Assembly (NCBI GenBank): GCA_024280335.1
Contig: JAJRQI010000070.1
Span: forward strand, 1-64,000
DNA: 64,000 bases
Direction: 5' to 3'
Source: Deltaproteobacteria bacterium
GTDB taxonomy: Bacteria > Desulfobacterota > Desulfuromonadia > Desulfuromonadales > Geopsychrobacteraceae
Made by a program: the position numbers and the translations under genes. This document shows positions 53,431-62,681 of this stretch, piece after piece (the first letter of the stretch is position 1; the number at the start of each line of letters is the position of its first letter). The notes under the pieces were generated by a model, which was given only the letters and a program-made list of their open reading frames with translations, did no database searches and was not told the origin of the DNA.

Positions 53431-53592
53431 TTAATCGCCGAACAGATCCAATTGCTGAAACTTGAACGCCTCCGATTTGAAAGGTCGCTGCTGAAAGCGC
53501 GGACAGGCCAGCATCAGCATCACTGCTGGCTGCTTGCACTGCCGTACGCAGCGAGCACAAATCTTATTAATTTCTTCCGCTTTATTATCCAC
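53431..53592 (-). CDS. Small cysteine-rich protein, 53 residues
   Basis: On the minus strand a GTG at 53592 behind GGAAGGTGG opens a 53-residue frame to TAA: VDNKAEEINKICARCVRQCK, then QPAVMLMLACPRFQQRP and FKSEAFKFQQLDLFGD. Four cysteines (ICARCVRQC and LACPRF) could bind zinc or a cluster. It has no signal peptide or membrane helix. The ribosome site, codon usage like its neighbours and the ordered cysteine spacing argue that it is real. I do not recognise a function. It is convergent with metX, with a palindromic repeat between. Confidence 0.65.
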   Translation of the reverse strand: MDNKAEEINKICARCVRQCKQPAVMLMLACPRFQQRPFKSEAFKFQQLDLFGD

Positions 53593-53738
53593 CTGCCACC
53601 TTCCCTTTAAGAGGCATCAGTCTACTCCAGGACGGTCGCTGCTGCAAGCGCGCCAGGCAGAAACTAATTGTCTCTCCGGGGGGCAAGATGCTAAATTATT
53701 AAGCTACTCTTGCAATTGTCGCCAGCGATGGAAGTCCT

Positions 53739-54557
53739 ATGCATTCAATCCCTCTGGATATCACCATACTCGGCTCCGGCACCAGCACCGGGATCCCGGT
53801 GATCGGTTGCGACTGTCCGGTCTGCCGCTCCACAGACCCACGCAATCGGCGCACCCGTTGCAGCGCCCTGCTCAGCTATGCCGGGCACAATATTTTGATC
53901 GACACCTCAACCGATCTGCGCTGGCAGGCGTTGCGCGAGGACATCCGCCAGGTTGACGCGGTCCTCTACACCCACAGCCACGCTGACCATCTGCACGGCA
54001 TCGATGATCTGCGCGGCTTCAACCGACGCTCTAAAACACCGATCCCCCTCTACGGCTCGACCCGCACCCTGGAGCGGGTCCGTGACAATTTCAACTACAT
54101 TTTTGACGATATAGAAAATCCGGGCTACGTACCGCAACTGGAGCTGTTTCCGGTTGAGGAGAGTTTTACCCTGTTCGGTCAGAGAATCACACCGATCCCC
54201 CTGTTTCACGGGCGGATGCAAGCCTTCGGCTACCGTTGCGGTCCTTTGGCCTACCTGACCGACTGTAATGAAATCCCCGCAGCCTCCCTGGAGCTGCTCG
54301 ACGGACTTGAGTTGCTGGTCCTGGACGGCCTGCGTTTCAAACCGCACACCACCCATTTCAATATCTCCCAGGCGGTCCAGATCGCCAACCGGATCGGTGC
54401 CCGGCAAACCCTGCTGACCCATCTGAGTCACGAAGTCGATCATCCCCGGCATAACCCGCAACTGCCGGACGGCATCGAATTTGCCTACGATGGCCAGCGA
54501 CTGACGTTCACTCTGCAGCAACAGATCGCCGAACCACTGCGGAGCCGGGTGCCATGA
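53739..54557 (+). CDS. Metallo-beta-lactamase-fold phosphodiesterase (PhnP-like)
   Basis: The product is 272 residues. Metal ligands H79, H81, D83 and H84 are in THSHADHLHG, with later acid/His pairs in GPLAYLTDCNE and LLTHLSHEVDH. The N-terminal LGSGTSTGIPVIGCDCPVC has the CxCxxC zinc knuckle typical of PhnP-like enzymes. PhnP hydrolyses cyclic ribose phosphates or other phosphodiesters; substrate here is unknown. GGAAG precedes the ATG. The stop overlaps the next gene (ATGA), so it is tied to the unknown 608-residue protein and the EF-G. Confidence 0.9.
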   Translation: MHSIPLDITILGSGTSTGIPVIGCDCPVCRSTDPRNRRTRCSALLSYAGHNILIDTSTDLRWQALREDIRQVDAVLYTHSHADHLHGIDDLRGFNRRSKTPIPLYGSTRTLERVRDNFNYIFDDIENPGYVPQLELFPVEESFTLFGQRITPIPLFHGRMQAFGYRCGPLAYLTDCNEIPAASLELLDGLELLVLDGLRFKPHTTHFNISQAVQIANRIGARQTLLTHLSHEVDHPRHNPQLPDGIEFAYDGQRLTFTLQQQIAEPLRSRVP

Positions 54558-56380
54558 ATACCGAACTGCGCCTGCACGGCTCTCTCGGCAACGACATCGA
54601 GTACTTTGCCACCGCCGCCGGATGTCGTACGGCCCATCATCATTTTTATCAGCTGGATGCCGACCAACTGCGCCTTTTTTCGCCCGGCAATGAGCTGGTC
54701 ATCAGTGAATCCGGAATCTGCCAGATCGGTAACGGCGGTGCCTTTTGTGAGTACATGTTCGGGGTAGAGCAACCATTTGCCGATCTGACCAAAGCGGGGA
54801 TTCTCAATCGATTGATCCTGCTCGGGATCAGCTACGACCCGTCGGGCCGGCTGCGGCTCTCCGGCAACCAGCGGATCAAGATGAGCTACGAACAGATTTT
54901 TTTTGCCGGACATGCGGTCTACAACCACTTCTTTTTCATCGCCGGCCTGCCGTCGAGCGAAAAGCGTCAGCAGCAACAACAGATCCTCTATATACTGGGC
55001 AAAACCCTAAAGCGGATGCAGCAGCTGAATCAGCGCGATGATTCCAAGCTGACCGCCGAACTGCTGGCCGAACTACCGAAGGGATGCACCCTCTTCCTGT
55101 TGCGGCTGATCAACACCCGTAACCGCCGTTACCAGGAAGAGTTTCAACGGCTCTATTACCGGCACAGGTCGATCCCGGAGCCCGACTATTTGGCGCTGCA
55201 GGCAAATGCTGAAAAACTGAATATCGATCGCTATCAGCAGGAGCGGATCCGCATCGACGTCATGTACCGCCACCGTGACAACTATCGGATTATCGATGAG
55301 TACAAAAAGGTCCTGATCGACTGCCACCAGACGGGTAGAATCGATCGTCAGCAGCACGCCCGCCTGACCCGACTAAAAACCCTATCGGTGCGCAATAAAA
55401 TTCCGCCGGCACTGTTTCAAACCCTGGACGAACGGTTAAAAACAACAGCGGACAACTCGGCCGCCGAACCGAAATATATTTCGACCACCCGGCAGATCCT
55501 GCAGGGGCTCTTCATCGGTGACGGGGATCCGGACTCCGGGACCGACAAGCAAGACATGATCCAACTGCTGCTGGCCAAGCAACAGGCGCACAGCAACCGT
55601 GATCATTCTTTCGAACAGTTACTGCTGGAAACCGGCAAACTCTGCGACGAACAGGTCCGCGATGGCGCTCCGCTTGCGCAACTGGAAAACTTTTCGGCCA
55701 TCATCACCTTTTTTGATCGCTACGACAGTACCTCGACCCATATCAGTCAACTGGCCTTCATGGAAAACTTTCGCCTGAGCGAGGATCTGCTGCGCAGCCT
55801 GCTCGGCAACCAGCTGATCTTCAACGAACTGGAGTCAGGTCTGTTCAATCGCCTCTTCTTTGTGCCGATATTAAACAACAAATATCTCGGCCGCTACGGT
55901 CGGCGCAAGCTGTTCAGCCTGCAGAACGGCTTGCAGGAAATCAGCGCCGATCGAGCCACGCTGCAGGCGTTGAACTACCGGATCAAAGCACTGGATGCCG
56001 AGGAGCGGCTATTCAATATGGTGCTGAAAAGCGCCAAGGAAAGGATCCGCAACCGTTATTCACGCTACAATACCCCGGCCGAGCAGCAGGAACTGTTCGA
56101 CGAACTGAATGAAGAGCTGCTGGTCCGCGGCATACTCAGCGATCGACTGGAAACCAAACTTTTTCAATCGGTGGTTCACGATATCAAAAAAGAGGCGATG
56201 TACCTGCACAGCCTGCTGCCGGAGATCATCTCCGCTAACAATCGCGAACTGCGCGATGATTTTTTCAACAACAGCGGTCTCGACCGTTTTCACATCGAAG
56301 AACTGGAACGGGAATATTTCACCCGCAATCACATTGACCTGGATCGGTTACAACTGCTCAGAACCGGCAGCGACGACTGA
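54554..56380 (+). CDS. Conserved protein of unknown function, 608 residues
   Basis: No signal peptide, membrane helix or catalytic motif is evident. The N-terminal 130 residues are mixed alpha/beta ([39 protein letters not shown]). The rest is strongly helical and rich in Arg, Gln, Leu and Glu, including [20 protein letters not shown] and [20 protein letters not shown]. It resembles a deltaproteobacterial family I recall as TIGR04442, not verified here. ATG overlaps the phosphodiesterase stop and the EF-G gene starts 20 bases after it. Partnership with the EF-G is inference from gene order only. Confidence 0.8.
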   Translation: MNTELRLHGSLGNDIEYFATAAGCRTAHHHFYQLDADQLRLFSPGNELVISESGICQIGNGGAFCEYMFGVEQPFADLTKAGILNRLILLGISYDPSGRLRLSGNQRIKMSYEQIFFAGHAVYNHFFFIAGLPSSEKRQQQQQILYILGKTLKRMQQLNQRDDSKLTAELLAELPKGCTLFLLRLINTRNRRYQEEFQRLYYRHRSIPEPDYLALQANAEKLNIDRYQQERIRIDVMYRHRDNYRIIDEYKKVLIDCHQTGRIDRQQHARLTRLKTLSVRNKIPPALFQTLDERLKTTADNSAAEPKYISTTRQILQGLFIGDGDPDSGTDKQDMIQLLLAKQQAHSNRDHSFEQLLLETGKLCDEQVRDGAPLAQLENFSAIITFFDRYDSTSTHISQLAFMENFRLSEDLLRSLLGNQLIFNELESGLFNRLFFVPILNNKYLGRYGRRKLFSLQNGLQEISADRATLQALNYRIKALDAEERLFNMVLKSAKERIRNRYSRYNTPAEQQELFDELNEELLVRGILSDRLETKLFQSVVHDIKKEAMYLHSLLPEIISANNRELRDDFFNNSGLDRFHIEELEREYFTRNHIDLDRLQLLRTGSDD

Positions 56381-56400
56381 TCAACTCCGGGGTAATCTGC

Positions 56401-58464
56401 ATGGCTGATGTTCATCGTAAACAGATCCGCAACTTCGGCATTATCTCGCATATCGATGCCGGCAAAACCACGGTTCCCGAACGGATTCTCTTCTACACCG
56501 GCGAAATCCACAAAATGGGTGAAGTACACGACGGCATGGCGTCGATGGACTGGATGGAGCAAGAGCAGCAACGCGGCATCACCATCACCGCTACCGCCAC
56601 TCATTGCCGCTGGAACGACTACAGTTTCAACCTGATTGATACCCCCGGCCACATCGATTTTACCATCGAAGTAGAACGCTCGCTGCGGGCGCTCGATGGG
56701 GCGGTTGCGATCTTCAGTGCCGTCGAAGGGGTCCAGCCGCAGAGCGAATCGGTCTGGCGGCAGGCCGACCGCTACCAGGTGCCGCGCATCTGCCTGATCA
56801 ACAAGATGGACCGGATCGGTGCCGACCATCGAGCTGTGCTGATCGCCATGATCGAAAAACTGCACGTCAAACCGGTACTGCTGCAACTGCCGCTCGGCAA
56901 CGAAGATGGCTTCTGCGGGGTGATCGACCTGATTGAAGAGAAAGCCCTGCTGTTCCGCGAGGAGGATCAGGGGCAAACATTGATCGACGGCGAGGTCCCT
57001 GATGAGCTGTCGGCCGAGGTACAGCAGGCACGCGAACGGATTATTGAAGCTGCGGCCGATTATGATGACAGCATCCTCAACGACTTTCTCGAAGGCAAAC
57101 CGATTGCTGCCGAGAGAATCCTGCCGGCACTGCGACAAGGGGTGCTTGCCTGCCAGATCTTCCCGGTCCTGCTCGGCTCGGCGCTGCGCAATAAAGGCAT
57201 TCAGCCACTGCTCAATGTCGTCTGCAGCCTGTTGCCGTCGCCCCTCGACATCCCACTGATAGACGCAAACCGGATCGACACAGAGAATAAAATACCGATT
57301 GAACCGGACAGCAACGGGCCGCTTTGCGCACTGGCCTTTAAAGTGTTGGCCGATGACGGGCGCAAGCTGACCTACCTGCGACTCTACTCCGGAAGTTTGC
57401 AACCGGGCGACAGCGTTTACAACAGTCGGACCCGCGGCGAAGAAAAAGTTGCCCGGCTGTTCCGCATGCACTCGCACAAACGGGAACGGCTTGACCATGC
57501 TGTCGCCGGGGATATCGTCACCGCAACCGGGCTGAAAAATGTCCTCACCGGTGACACCATCAGCCTGGCGGAAAACCCGCTGCAACTGGCCGGACTGGAC
57601 TATCCCGAACCGGTGGTCTCGTTGGCGGTCGAACCGAAAACCATCGATGATCGCGACAAGTTGACCCCGGCGCTGGAAAAATTGCAGTGGGAAGATCCGA
57701 CCTTTCTGGTCAAGGATGATCCGGAAACCGGGCAGACCTTGCTGACCGGGATGGGCGAGCTGCACCTGGAAGTCATCCTCCAACGCCTGCAAAGTGACTT
57801 CGGGGTCCGCACACAAACCGGTCGACCGCAGGTGGTCTACCGGGAAACCATCGGCAAAATGGCCGAGCAGCAGGAACGGTTCGAACGCGAGATCGACAAT
57901 AAGCTGCAGCTGGGTGAAGTAACCCTGAAAATCTCTCCGGCAACACGGCGCAGCGGACTGAGTATCGAGATTCCTGAAGAGGTTCTGCAGCAATGGCCGG
58001 AAGAACTGGCCGAGCAACTGCGGGAAAAACTTGCCGCGGCCAGTCAGTCCGGGCCGATTGCCGGTTATCCGCTGACCGATCTGCAGCTGATCCTGCTTGA
58101 TGCTCCGTACGAAAGTAACAAAACCACCGACCTGGGAGTATCCGCGGCGATCAGTCGGGCAATTTCCCAGGCGCTGCGCAATGCGCAGCCGACCCTGCTC
58201 GAACCGGTCATGGCCCTGGAATTGACCGCACCGGCCGAGTACACCGGACGGGTGATGGGCAGCTTGCAGCAGAAACGCGGCCAAGTGGAGGGGGTAACCT
58301 CGCGACCGGGGCATGATGTCATCCGCGCTGCGGTGCCGCTGCTGGAAATGTTCGGCTACATGACCGAACTACGCAGCGCCACCAAGGGGCAGGGCAGCTT
58401 CAGCATGGAATTCTCTCACTTCGATCAGGCCCCGGCGGAAACCCTGCAGAAATTCGGATTCTAG
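56401..58464 (+). CDS. Divergent elongation factor G homologue (EF-G2 type)
   Basis: The product is 687 residues, near the EF-G norm. The GTPase domain is complete: G1 [10 protein letters not shown]2 [10 protein letters not shown]3 DTPGHIDF, G4 NKMDRIG. Domain II, III, IV and V follow ([20 protein letters not shown] at the end). Domain IV differs sharply: the usual SYHDVDSSELAF tip is [12 protein letters not shown] at 567-578, and the GGRGQYGHV strand is absent. The translocation tip that enters the decoding site is therefore changed. It is not in a ribosomal-protein operon, so the main fusA presumably lies elsewhere. ATG lies 20 bases after the unknown gene. Confidence 0.9.
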   Translation: MADVHRKQIRNFGIISHIDAGKTTVPERILFYTGEIHKMGEVHDGMASMDWMEQEQQRGITITATATHCRWNDYSFNLIDTPGHIDFTIEVERSLRALDGAVAIFSAVEGVQPQSESVWRQADRYQVPRICLINKMDRIGADHRAVLIAMIEKLHVKPVLLQLPLGNEDGFCGVIDLIEEKALLFREEDQGQTLIDGEVPDELSAEVQQARERIIEAAADYDDSILNDFLEGKPIAAERILPALRQGVLACQIFPVLLGSALRNKGIQPLLNVVCSLLPSPLDIPLIDANRIDTENKIPIEPDSNGPLCALAFKVLADDGRKLTYLRLYSGSLQPGDSVYNSRTRGEEKVARLFRMHSHKRERLDHAVAGDIVTATGLKNVLTGDTISLAENPLQLAGLDYPEPVVSLAVEPKTIDDRDKLTPALEKLQWEDPTFLVKDDPETGQTLLTGMGELHLEVILQRLQSDFGVRTQTGRPQVVYRETIGKMAEQQERFEREIDNKLQLGEVTLKISPATRRSGLSIEIPEEVLQQWPEELAEQLREKLAAASQSGPIAGYPLTDLQLILLDAPYESNKTTDLGVSAAISRAISQALRNAQPTLLEPVMALELTAPAEYTGRVMGSLQQKRGQVEGVTSRPGHDVIRAAVPLLEMFGYMTELRSATKGQGSFSMEFSHFDQAPAETLQKFGF

Positions 58465-58577
58465 TAAAAAAGGCGCGGAAAGCGATTTCTTACTAATTCG
58501 ATGTTCATTTTTAATCCATGTTCTCAATCAACAAACACTTAAAATATCGAACAGAAGGCTATTTTGTCGACCCAGGA

Positions 58578-58937
58578 TCAGTACTCTTTATATTCAGCAT
58601 GCCCCTGCGCAACCAACATATCGTTGACGTTACGCCACTGTTGATTCAAGGCATCAAACAGCCAGATCTCTGCCAGATAACGGCCGTACTTGCCCCTTGC
58701 ATCAAGCAGCGTCTGGACCACAATCTGCTTCTCGAGAATCAACCCGCGAAGATAATCGCGCGAGGCGCGCCCTGCCTCTAATTCGGCACCGCGCATCTCG
58801 GGAGCATTGATCCGGCTCAACCGCAGGACCTCCTTCTTTTTCCAGATACCGAAACCAAGATCCAGATCGACCCGGCAGGTATCGCCGTCGTAAACCGATG
58901 CCACCTCGCCCCGGTAGTAATAGCATTTCTCTTCCAT
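58578..58937 (-). CDS. Thermonuclease (SNase)-like protein
   Basis: The product is 119 residues. The SNase fold is indicated by VYDGDTCRVDLDLGFGIWKK, LRLSRINAPEMRGAE (the Arg/Glu active-site stretch) and LLDARGKYGRYLAEIWL. The ATG at 58937 is chosen because AAAGGAG lies just upstream. A longer in-frame start at 59156 adds about 70 residues with no family match. No signal peptide is present in the chosen form, so it is probably cytoplasmic. It ends with LVAQGHAEYKEY, a normal C-terminus. Confidence 0.87.
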   Translation of the reverse strand: MEEKCYYYRGEVASVYDGDTCRVDLDLGFGIWKKKEVLRLSRINAPEMRGAELEAGRASRDYLRGLILEKQIVVQTLLDARGKYGRYLAEIWLFDALNQQWRNVNDMLVAQGHAEYKEY

Positions 58938-59308
58938 CACAGCTCCTTTCTTCAACCTGGATCGACGGTTTCCAGCGCCAACAGAAGACCCCGCAGACCG
59001 ATAATAGCCGCCACCCCGCCATCGATCAAATGTAACTATGGGCGCACTTTCTGCAGTTAAGTCATCCGACTTTTCTGCCCTCGATATAAACAAAAACGCT
59101 GCTGCTCTTTCGGAGACTTGATGATGACATATTCCATTAATTTCCTCCTTTGACATCCATGACTGTTTTTTACTGACTGATTCCGGTCAAAATATGACAT
59201 TCGCCATGATTCACGCTAACATATTTAACAAGTCAGCTGTTTCAGAGACAAAAAACAAAAATCGAATATGGCCCTGTCGAACTCCTTACGAACCCAGGAG
59301 GTGCTCCG

Positions 59309-60157
59309 ATGAACCCAGAAAGCAATATGTTAATCGGCGAAGAGATCCAGATGCTGCAGAAGGTCATCGACGTGGTGGTCGAGTTCTGCATCCAGTATAG
59401 CTTCCAGATCGTCGGTGCGCTGATTATCCTGATTCTCGGCCTCAAGCTTTCCGGCTGGCTATCGCGGTTGGTACTGCGGGTCTGCGAAAAGCGCAATATC
59501 GACATCACGCTGGCGAAATTCCTCGCCAGCAGCGTCAAACTGCTGGTGATGATGTTTGTCACCATCATCGCCATCGGCAAGTTCGGCATTTCCATCGCTC
59601 CCTTTATCGCCGCTCTCGGTGCCTTGGCCTTCGGCAGTAGCTTTGCCATCGCTGGTCCTTTATCCAACTACGGCTCCGGTCTGACTCTGATCCTGACCCG
59701 CCCCTTTGTCGTCGGCAACACCATCACGGTGCAGGGAGTCAGCGGCGTAGTGGATGAGATCCGCCTGGCAGCGACCCTGCTCGATACCGAAGATGGCGAG
59801 CAGATTACCATTCCCAACAAGCACATCGTCGGTGAAATTCTGATTAACTCTTTCGAAAATAAGGTAATCGAGACCAGCGTGGGGATTTCTTACGGGGATG
59901 ACCCGGAAAAAGCGATCGAGGTTTTACGGCAGGTCTTGGCCGATTTTGAGGAGATCACCCAGGAACCGGCCCCGCTGATCGGTATCGAAGCGTTCGCCGA
60001 TTCGTCGATCAATATCGGCCTGCGTTACTGGGTGCCAACCAAAAAGTATTTTTGTCTGCTCTACCAAGTGAACCTGGCGATCCACAAAGCGCTGGCCGAA
60101 GCGCAGATCAGCATCCCCTTCCCGCAGCGGGATGTGCACCTGGTCAAAGCCGACTAA
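59309..60157 (+). CDS. MscS-family mechanosensitive channel
   Basis: The product is 282 residues, close to E. coli MscS (286). Three membrane helices are seen: about 27-50 (YSFQIVGALIILILGLKLSG), 68-92 (FLASSVKLLVMMFVTIIAIG) and the Gly/Ala-rich pore helix 95-122 (FIAALGALAFGSSFAIAGPL). The beta domain (LTLILTRPFVVGNTITVQG) and the cytoplasmic cage follow. It releases solutes on membrane tension. AGGAGGTG precedes the ATG. Confidence 0.95.
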   Translation: MNPESNMLIGEEIQMLQKVIDVVVEFCIQYSFQIVGALIILILGLKLSGWLSRLVLRVCEKRNIDITLAKFLASSVKLLVMMFVTIIAIGKFGISIAPFIAALGALAFGSSFAIAGPLSNYGSGLTLILTRPFVVGNTITVQGVSGVVDEIRLAATLLDTEDGEQITIPNKHIVGEILINSFENKVIETSVGISYGDDPEKAIEVLRQVLADFEEITQEPAPLIGIEAFADSSINIGLRYWVPTKKYFCLLYQVNLAIHKALAEAQISIPFPQRDVHLVKAD

Positions 60158-60257
60158 GAAGCTCAAATTTGATCAGACAGGGATTGTCAGAAGTGCTTGC
60201 GCTCAATCCTCCACCTTTCTGCTCAAAAGTTATTTACGAGATGAAATCGGTTCTCCT

Positions 60258-60350
60258 TCAGTGAGGATCCAAGGAGTCGACGTTGTAAACATCCGGGCCA
60301 TCAAATCGAAAAATGATTCGCCAGTTGCCGCCGGCAGCTATTTCACTCAC
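60258..60350 (-). pseudogene. HigB-like toxin C-terminal remnant
   Basis: On the minus strand the frame VSEIAAGGNWRIIFRFDGPD, then VYNVDSLDPH and TGA, matches the end of HigB/RelE-type killer toxins (SGNWRITFRF...GDAYDVDYEDYH pattern). Only about 30 residues remain. The upstream part is gone, replaced by the ABC-F gene, whose stop overlaps this frame's GTG. No intact HigA follows; a GAAGGAG site is followed by a short broken frame. Confidence 0.7.
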
Positions 60351-61972
60351 TGCCCCCGGCCGGTTTTCCGCAGATAATACTCGTAATCACCTTCGTAAGC
60401 GCGCATCGCGCCATGATCGATCTCGAACACTCGGCCGACCAGTGAACGCAGGAAATGCCGGTCGTGGCTGACCAGCAGCAGGGTACCGGTAAAGTTCTGT
60501 AAAGCCGCCAGCAGAACTTCGCGCGACTGGATATCCAGATGGTTGGTCGGCTCATCCAGAATCAGCAGGTTGAGCGGTCGACCGAGCAGGGTTGCCAGCA
60601 CCAGGCGGGATTTTTCCCCACCGGAGAGCTTGTCGGTCCGCTTATCGACATCATCCCCCTGAAACAGAAATGCCGCACAGAGATTCCGCAGCACGCCGAT
60701 GGTCTGCAGCGGCAAAGCATCCTGCACCGTTCCGAAAACCGTTTTCTTCGGGTCGAGCAGCTCCATCGAATGCTGGCTGAAATATCCAGAATGGACGTTG
60801 GCACCGATCCTGACCTGGCCGCAGGTCGCTTCGGTCTGCCCGGCCAGTACTTTCAAGAACGTCGACTTGCCGGCACCGTTGACGCCGACCACGGCAATCT
60901 TGTCACCACGCTGCACCAACCCGGAAACCCCGGAGAAAACCGGCCGTTGCCGGCCATTTTCGAGCGGCCAGCTTTTCGCCAGATTGTCGATGGCAACCAC
61001 GTCATCACCGCTGCGCGGCGGCTCGCTGAAAGCGAACTTGACGAGCTTCTGCTCCGGCGGCAGCTCGATCCGTTCTATCTTCTCCAACTTCTTCACCCGT
61101 GACTGCACCTGCGCAGCGTGCGAGGCGCGCGCCGCAAAACGGGCGATAAAATCTTCTTCCTTGGCGAGCATCTCTTTCTGCCGCCGGTAACTGGCCAGCA
61201 GTTGCTCACGGCGAACTTCACGCTCGCGCAGATAGAAATCGTAATTACCGCCGTAGCTGGTGATGGTTCCCCCGGCCACCTCGACAATTCGGCCGACCAG
61301 CCGGTTCATAAAATCACGGTCGTGGCTGGTCATCACCAGCGCACCCCTATATTCGTCAGCCAGCCAGCTTTCCAGCCAGACAATCGACTCAACATCCAGA
61401 TGGTTGGTCGGCTCATCGAGCAGCAGCACATCGGGGTTCAGCGTCAGAATCCGCGCCAGGGCGATGCGCATCTTCCAGCCGCCGCTGAACGACTCTACCG
61501 GCTGTAAATAATCATCCGGTCCGATGCCGAGGCCGGTCAATACCGCCTGCGCGCGACTTTCCAGATCGTAGCCGCCGCGATGCTCAAACTCCTGCTGGAC
61601 ATCGCCGTAGCGTTCCAGCAGGGCCGCCATTGCATCATCCTCCAGCGGCTGACACATCTGCGTTTCCATTTGCCGGATCTGTTCACCCAGGTTGGCGGTT
61701 GCTTTGGACGCGGCAACCACCTCCGCCAAGGCGCTGCGCCCGGACATCTCACCGACATCCTGTGAAAAATAACCGATCACGGTCTTCTTGCCGCAGCTGA
61801 TCTCCCCTGAATCGGGACTCTCTTCGCCGGTAATCAACCGGAAGATGGTCGACTTGCCGGCACCGTTGGGACCGACCAGGCCGCTGCGACTGCCGGGAAG
61901 AATCTGGAAACTGGCATATTTGAACAGCACCCGGTTGCCGTGCTGCTTACTGATATCGGTCAGATGGATCAT
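60347..61972 (-). CDS. ABC-F family ATPase
   Basis: The product is 541 residues with two ABC domains and no membrane part. First: Walker A GPNGAGKST, signature SFSGGWKMRIALAR, Walker B LLLDEPTNHLD. Second: GVNGAGKST, LSGGEKSRLVLAT, LILDEPTNHLD. A linker of about 80 residues (about 240-320) fits the P-site tRNA interaction motif of ABC-F translation factors (YbiT/YkpA-like). ATG at 61972 follows GAGG and is preferred over 61999. It probably acts on stalled ribosomes; exact subtype not assigned. Confidence 0.93.
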   Translation of the reverse strand: MIHLTDISKQHGNRVLFKYASFQILPGSRSGLVGPNGAGKSTIFRLITGEESPDSGEISCGKKTVIGYFSQDVGEMSGRSALAEVVAASKATANLGEQIRQMETQMCQPLEDDAMAALLERYGDVQQEFEHRGGYDLESRAQAVLTGLGIGPDDYLQPVESFSGGWKMRIALARILTLNPDVLLLDEPTNHLDVESIVWLESWLADEYRGALVMTSHDRDFMNRLVGRIVEVAGGTITSYGGNYDFYLREREVRREQLLASYRRQKEMLAKEEDFIARFAARASHAAQVQSRVKKLEKIERIELPPEQKLVKFAFSEPPRSGDDVVAIDNLAKSWPLENGRQRPVFSGVSGLVQRGDKIAVVGVNGAGKSTFLKVLAGQTEATCGQVRIGANVHSGYFSQHSMELLDPKKTVFGTVQDALPLQTIGVLRNLCAAFLFQGDDVDKRTDKLSGGEKSRLVLATLLGRPLNLLILDEPTNHLDIQSREVLLAALQNFTGTLLLVSHDRHFLRSLVGRVFEIDHGAMRAYEGDYEYYLRKTGRGQ

Positions 61973-62081
61973 CTGCGCTACCTCGCATGAAAAAGTCACG
62001 CACTGTTAGCATCTTGAAAAAACGCGGGCAAGCAAAAAGGAGGAGATGGCGAGGAAGGGACGTGGAAAGTGCTTCGAAGAA

Positions 62082-62678
62082 TCAGTTTTTGCGCGGCAGT
62101 AAAAACCGATAACCCTGATAATTGAATACGGCTCCGTCAGCGGTAATTTCAGCCAGTAAAAAGCCGCCGGTCAGTTCTGCACCTTCACGCAGCATCTGAT
62201 TATTGACCCGGACCAAGCTAGCCGCCGCCCGCTCTTTACTGTAGGCGTGCAACGACATGTGCAGGACGGGGATGCGGGCCTGAATCGAGCTTGGCAATTC
62301 CTCAATCGCGGATACTTTCCCCTTTCCTACTGCGGGGAAAGACTCTTCAGCCGCAGTGATAATCGGCAAAGGCGGTTGTTTTTGTGCCGTTCTCACCGCA
62401 GATTTCAGCGTCGCCGACGAATCGAACGACACTGCTGATGCCGGAGGGTCTAGCGCTGCAATCGATCCATCGACTACTGCAGGGGGGTCTTGACCGGGGC
62501 CGAAAACCCAGAGCAGCACAGCGACATTCAGCACCAGGAACAGTGCCAGGATCGGCAACCAGAGCCTCCTGCGGCGGCCTGTCTCTGCAGGTTTCGCGTG
62601 CTCGGTCTGCAGCTTGGGAACCGTCTCGGACTGACGCTTCTTCTCCGATTTTTTTAAGGCATCCAGGATAAACGACAT
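62082..62678 (-). CDS. gspB: General secretion pathway protein B
   Basis: The product is 198 residues. It starts MSFILDALKKSEKKRQ, the GspB hallmark. A single membrane helix at about 38-60 (LWLPILALFLVLNVAVLLWV) is followed by a Pro/Ala-rich periplasmic linker and the compact C-terminal domain (about 135-195, PVLHMSLHAYSKERAAASLV). With GspA it helps insert or assemble the type II secretion secretin in peptidoglycan. It follows gspA by three bases on the minus strand. Confidence 0.93.
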   Translation of the reverse strand: MSFILDALKKSEKKRQSETVPKLQTEHAKPAETGRRRRLWLPILALFLVLNVAVLLWVFGPGQDPPAVVDGSIAALDPPASAVSFDSSATLKSAVRTAQKQPPLPIITAAEESFPAVGKGKVSAIEELPSSIQARIPVLHMSLHAYSKERAAASLVRVNNQMLREGAELTGGFLLAEITADGAVFNYQGYRFLLPRKN

Positions 62679-62681
62679 CCG

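Noticed and set aside
56329-58314. 661-residue minus-strand frame opposite the EF-G gene
   Set aside because: It is a long antisense shadow produced by codon bias. Its product is Gln/Asp/Phe-rich without motifs, while the plus strand encodes a complete GTPase.
58938-59156. N-terminal extension of the SNase-like protein up to 59156
   Set aside because: The extra 70 or so residues lack family similarity, while an AAAGGAG ribosome site directly precedes the ATG at 58937.
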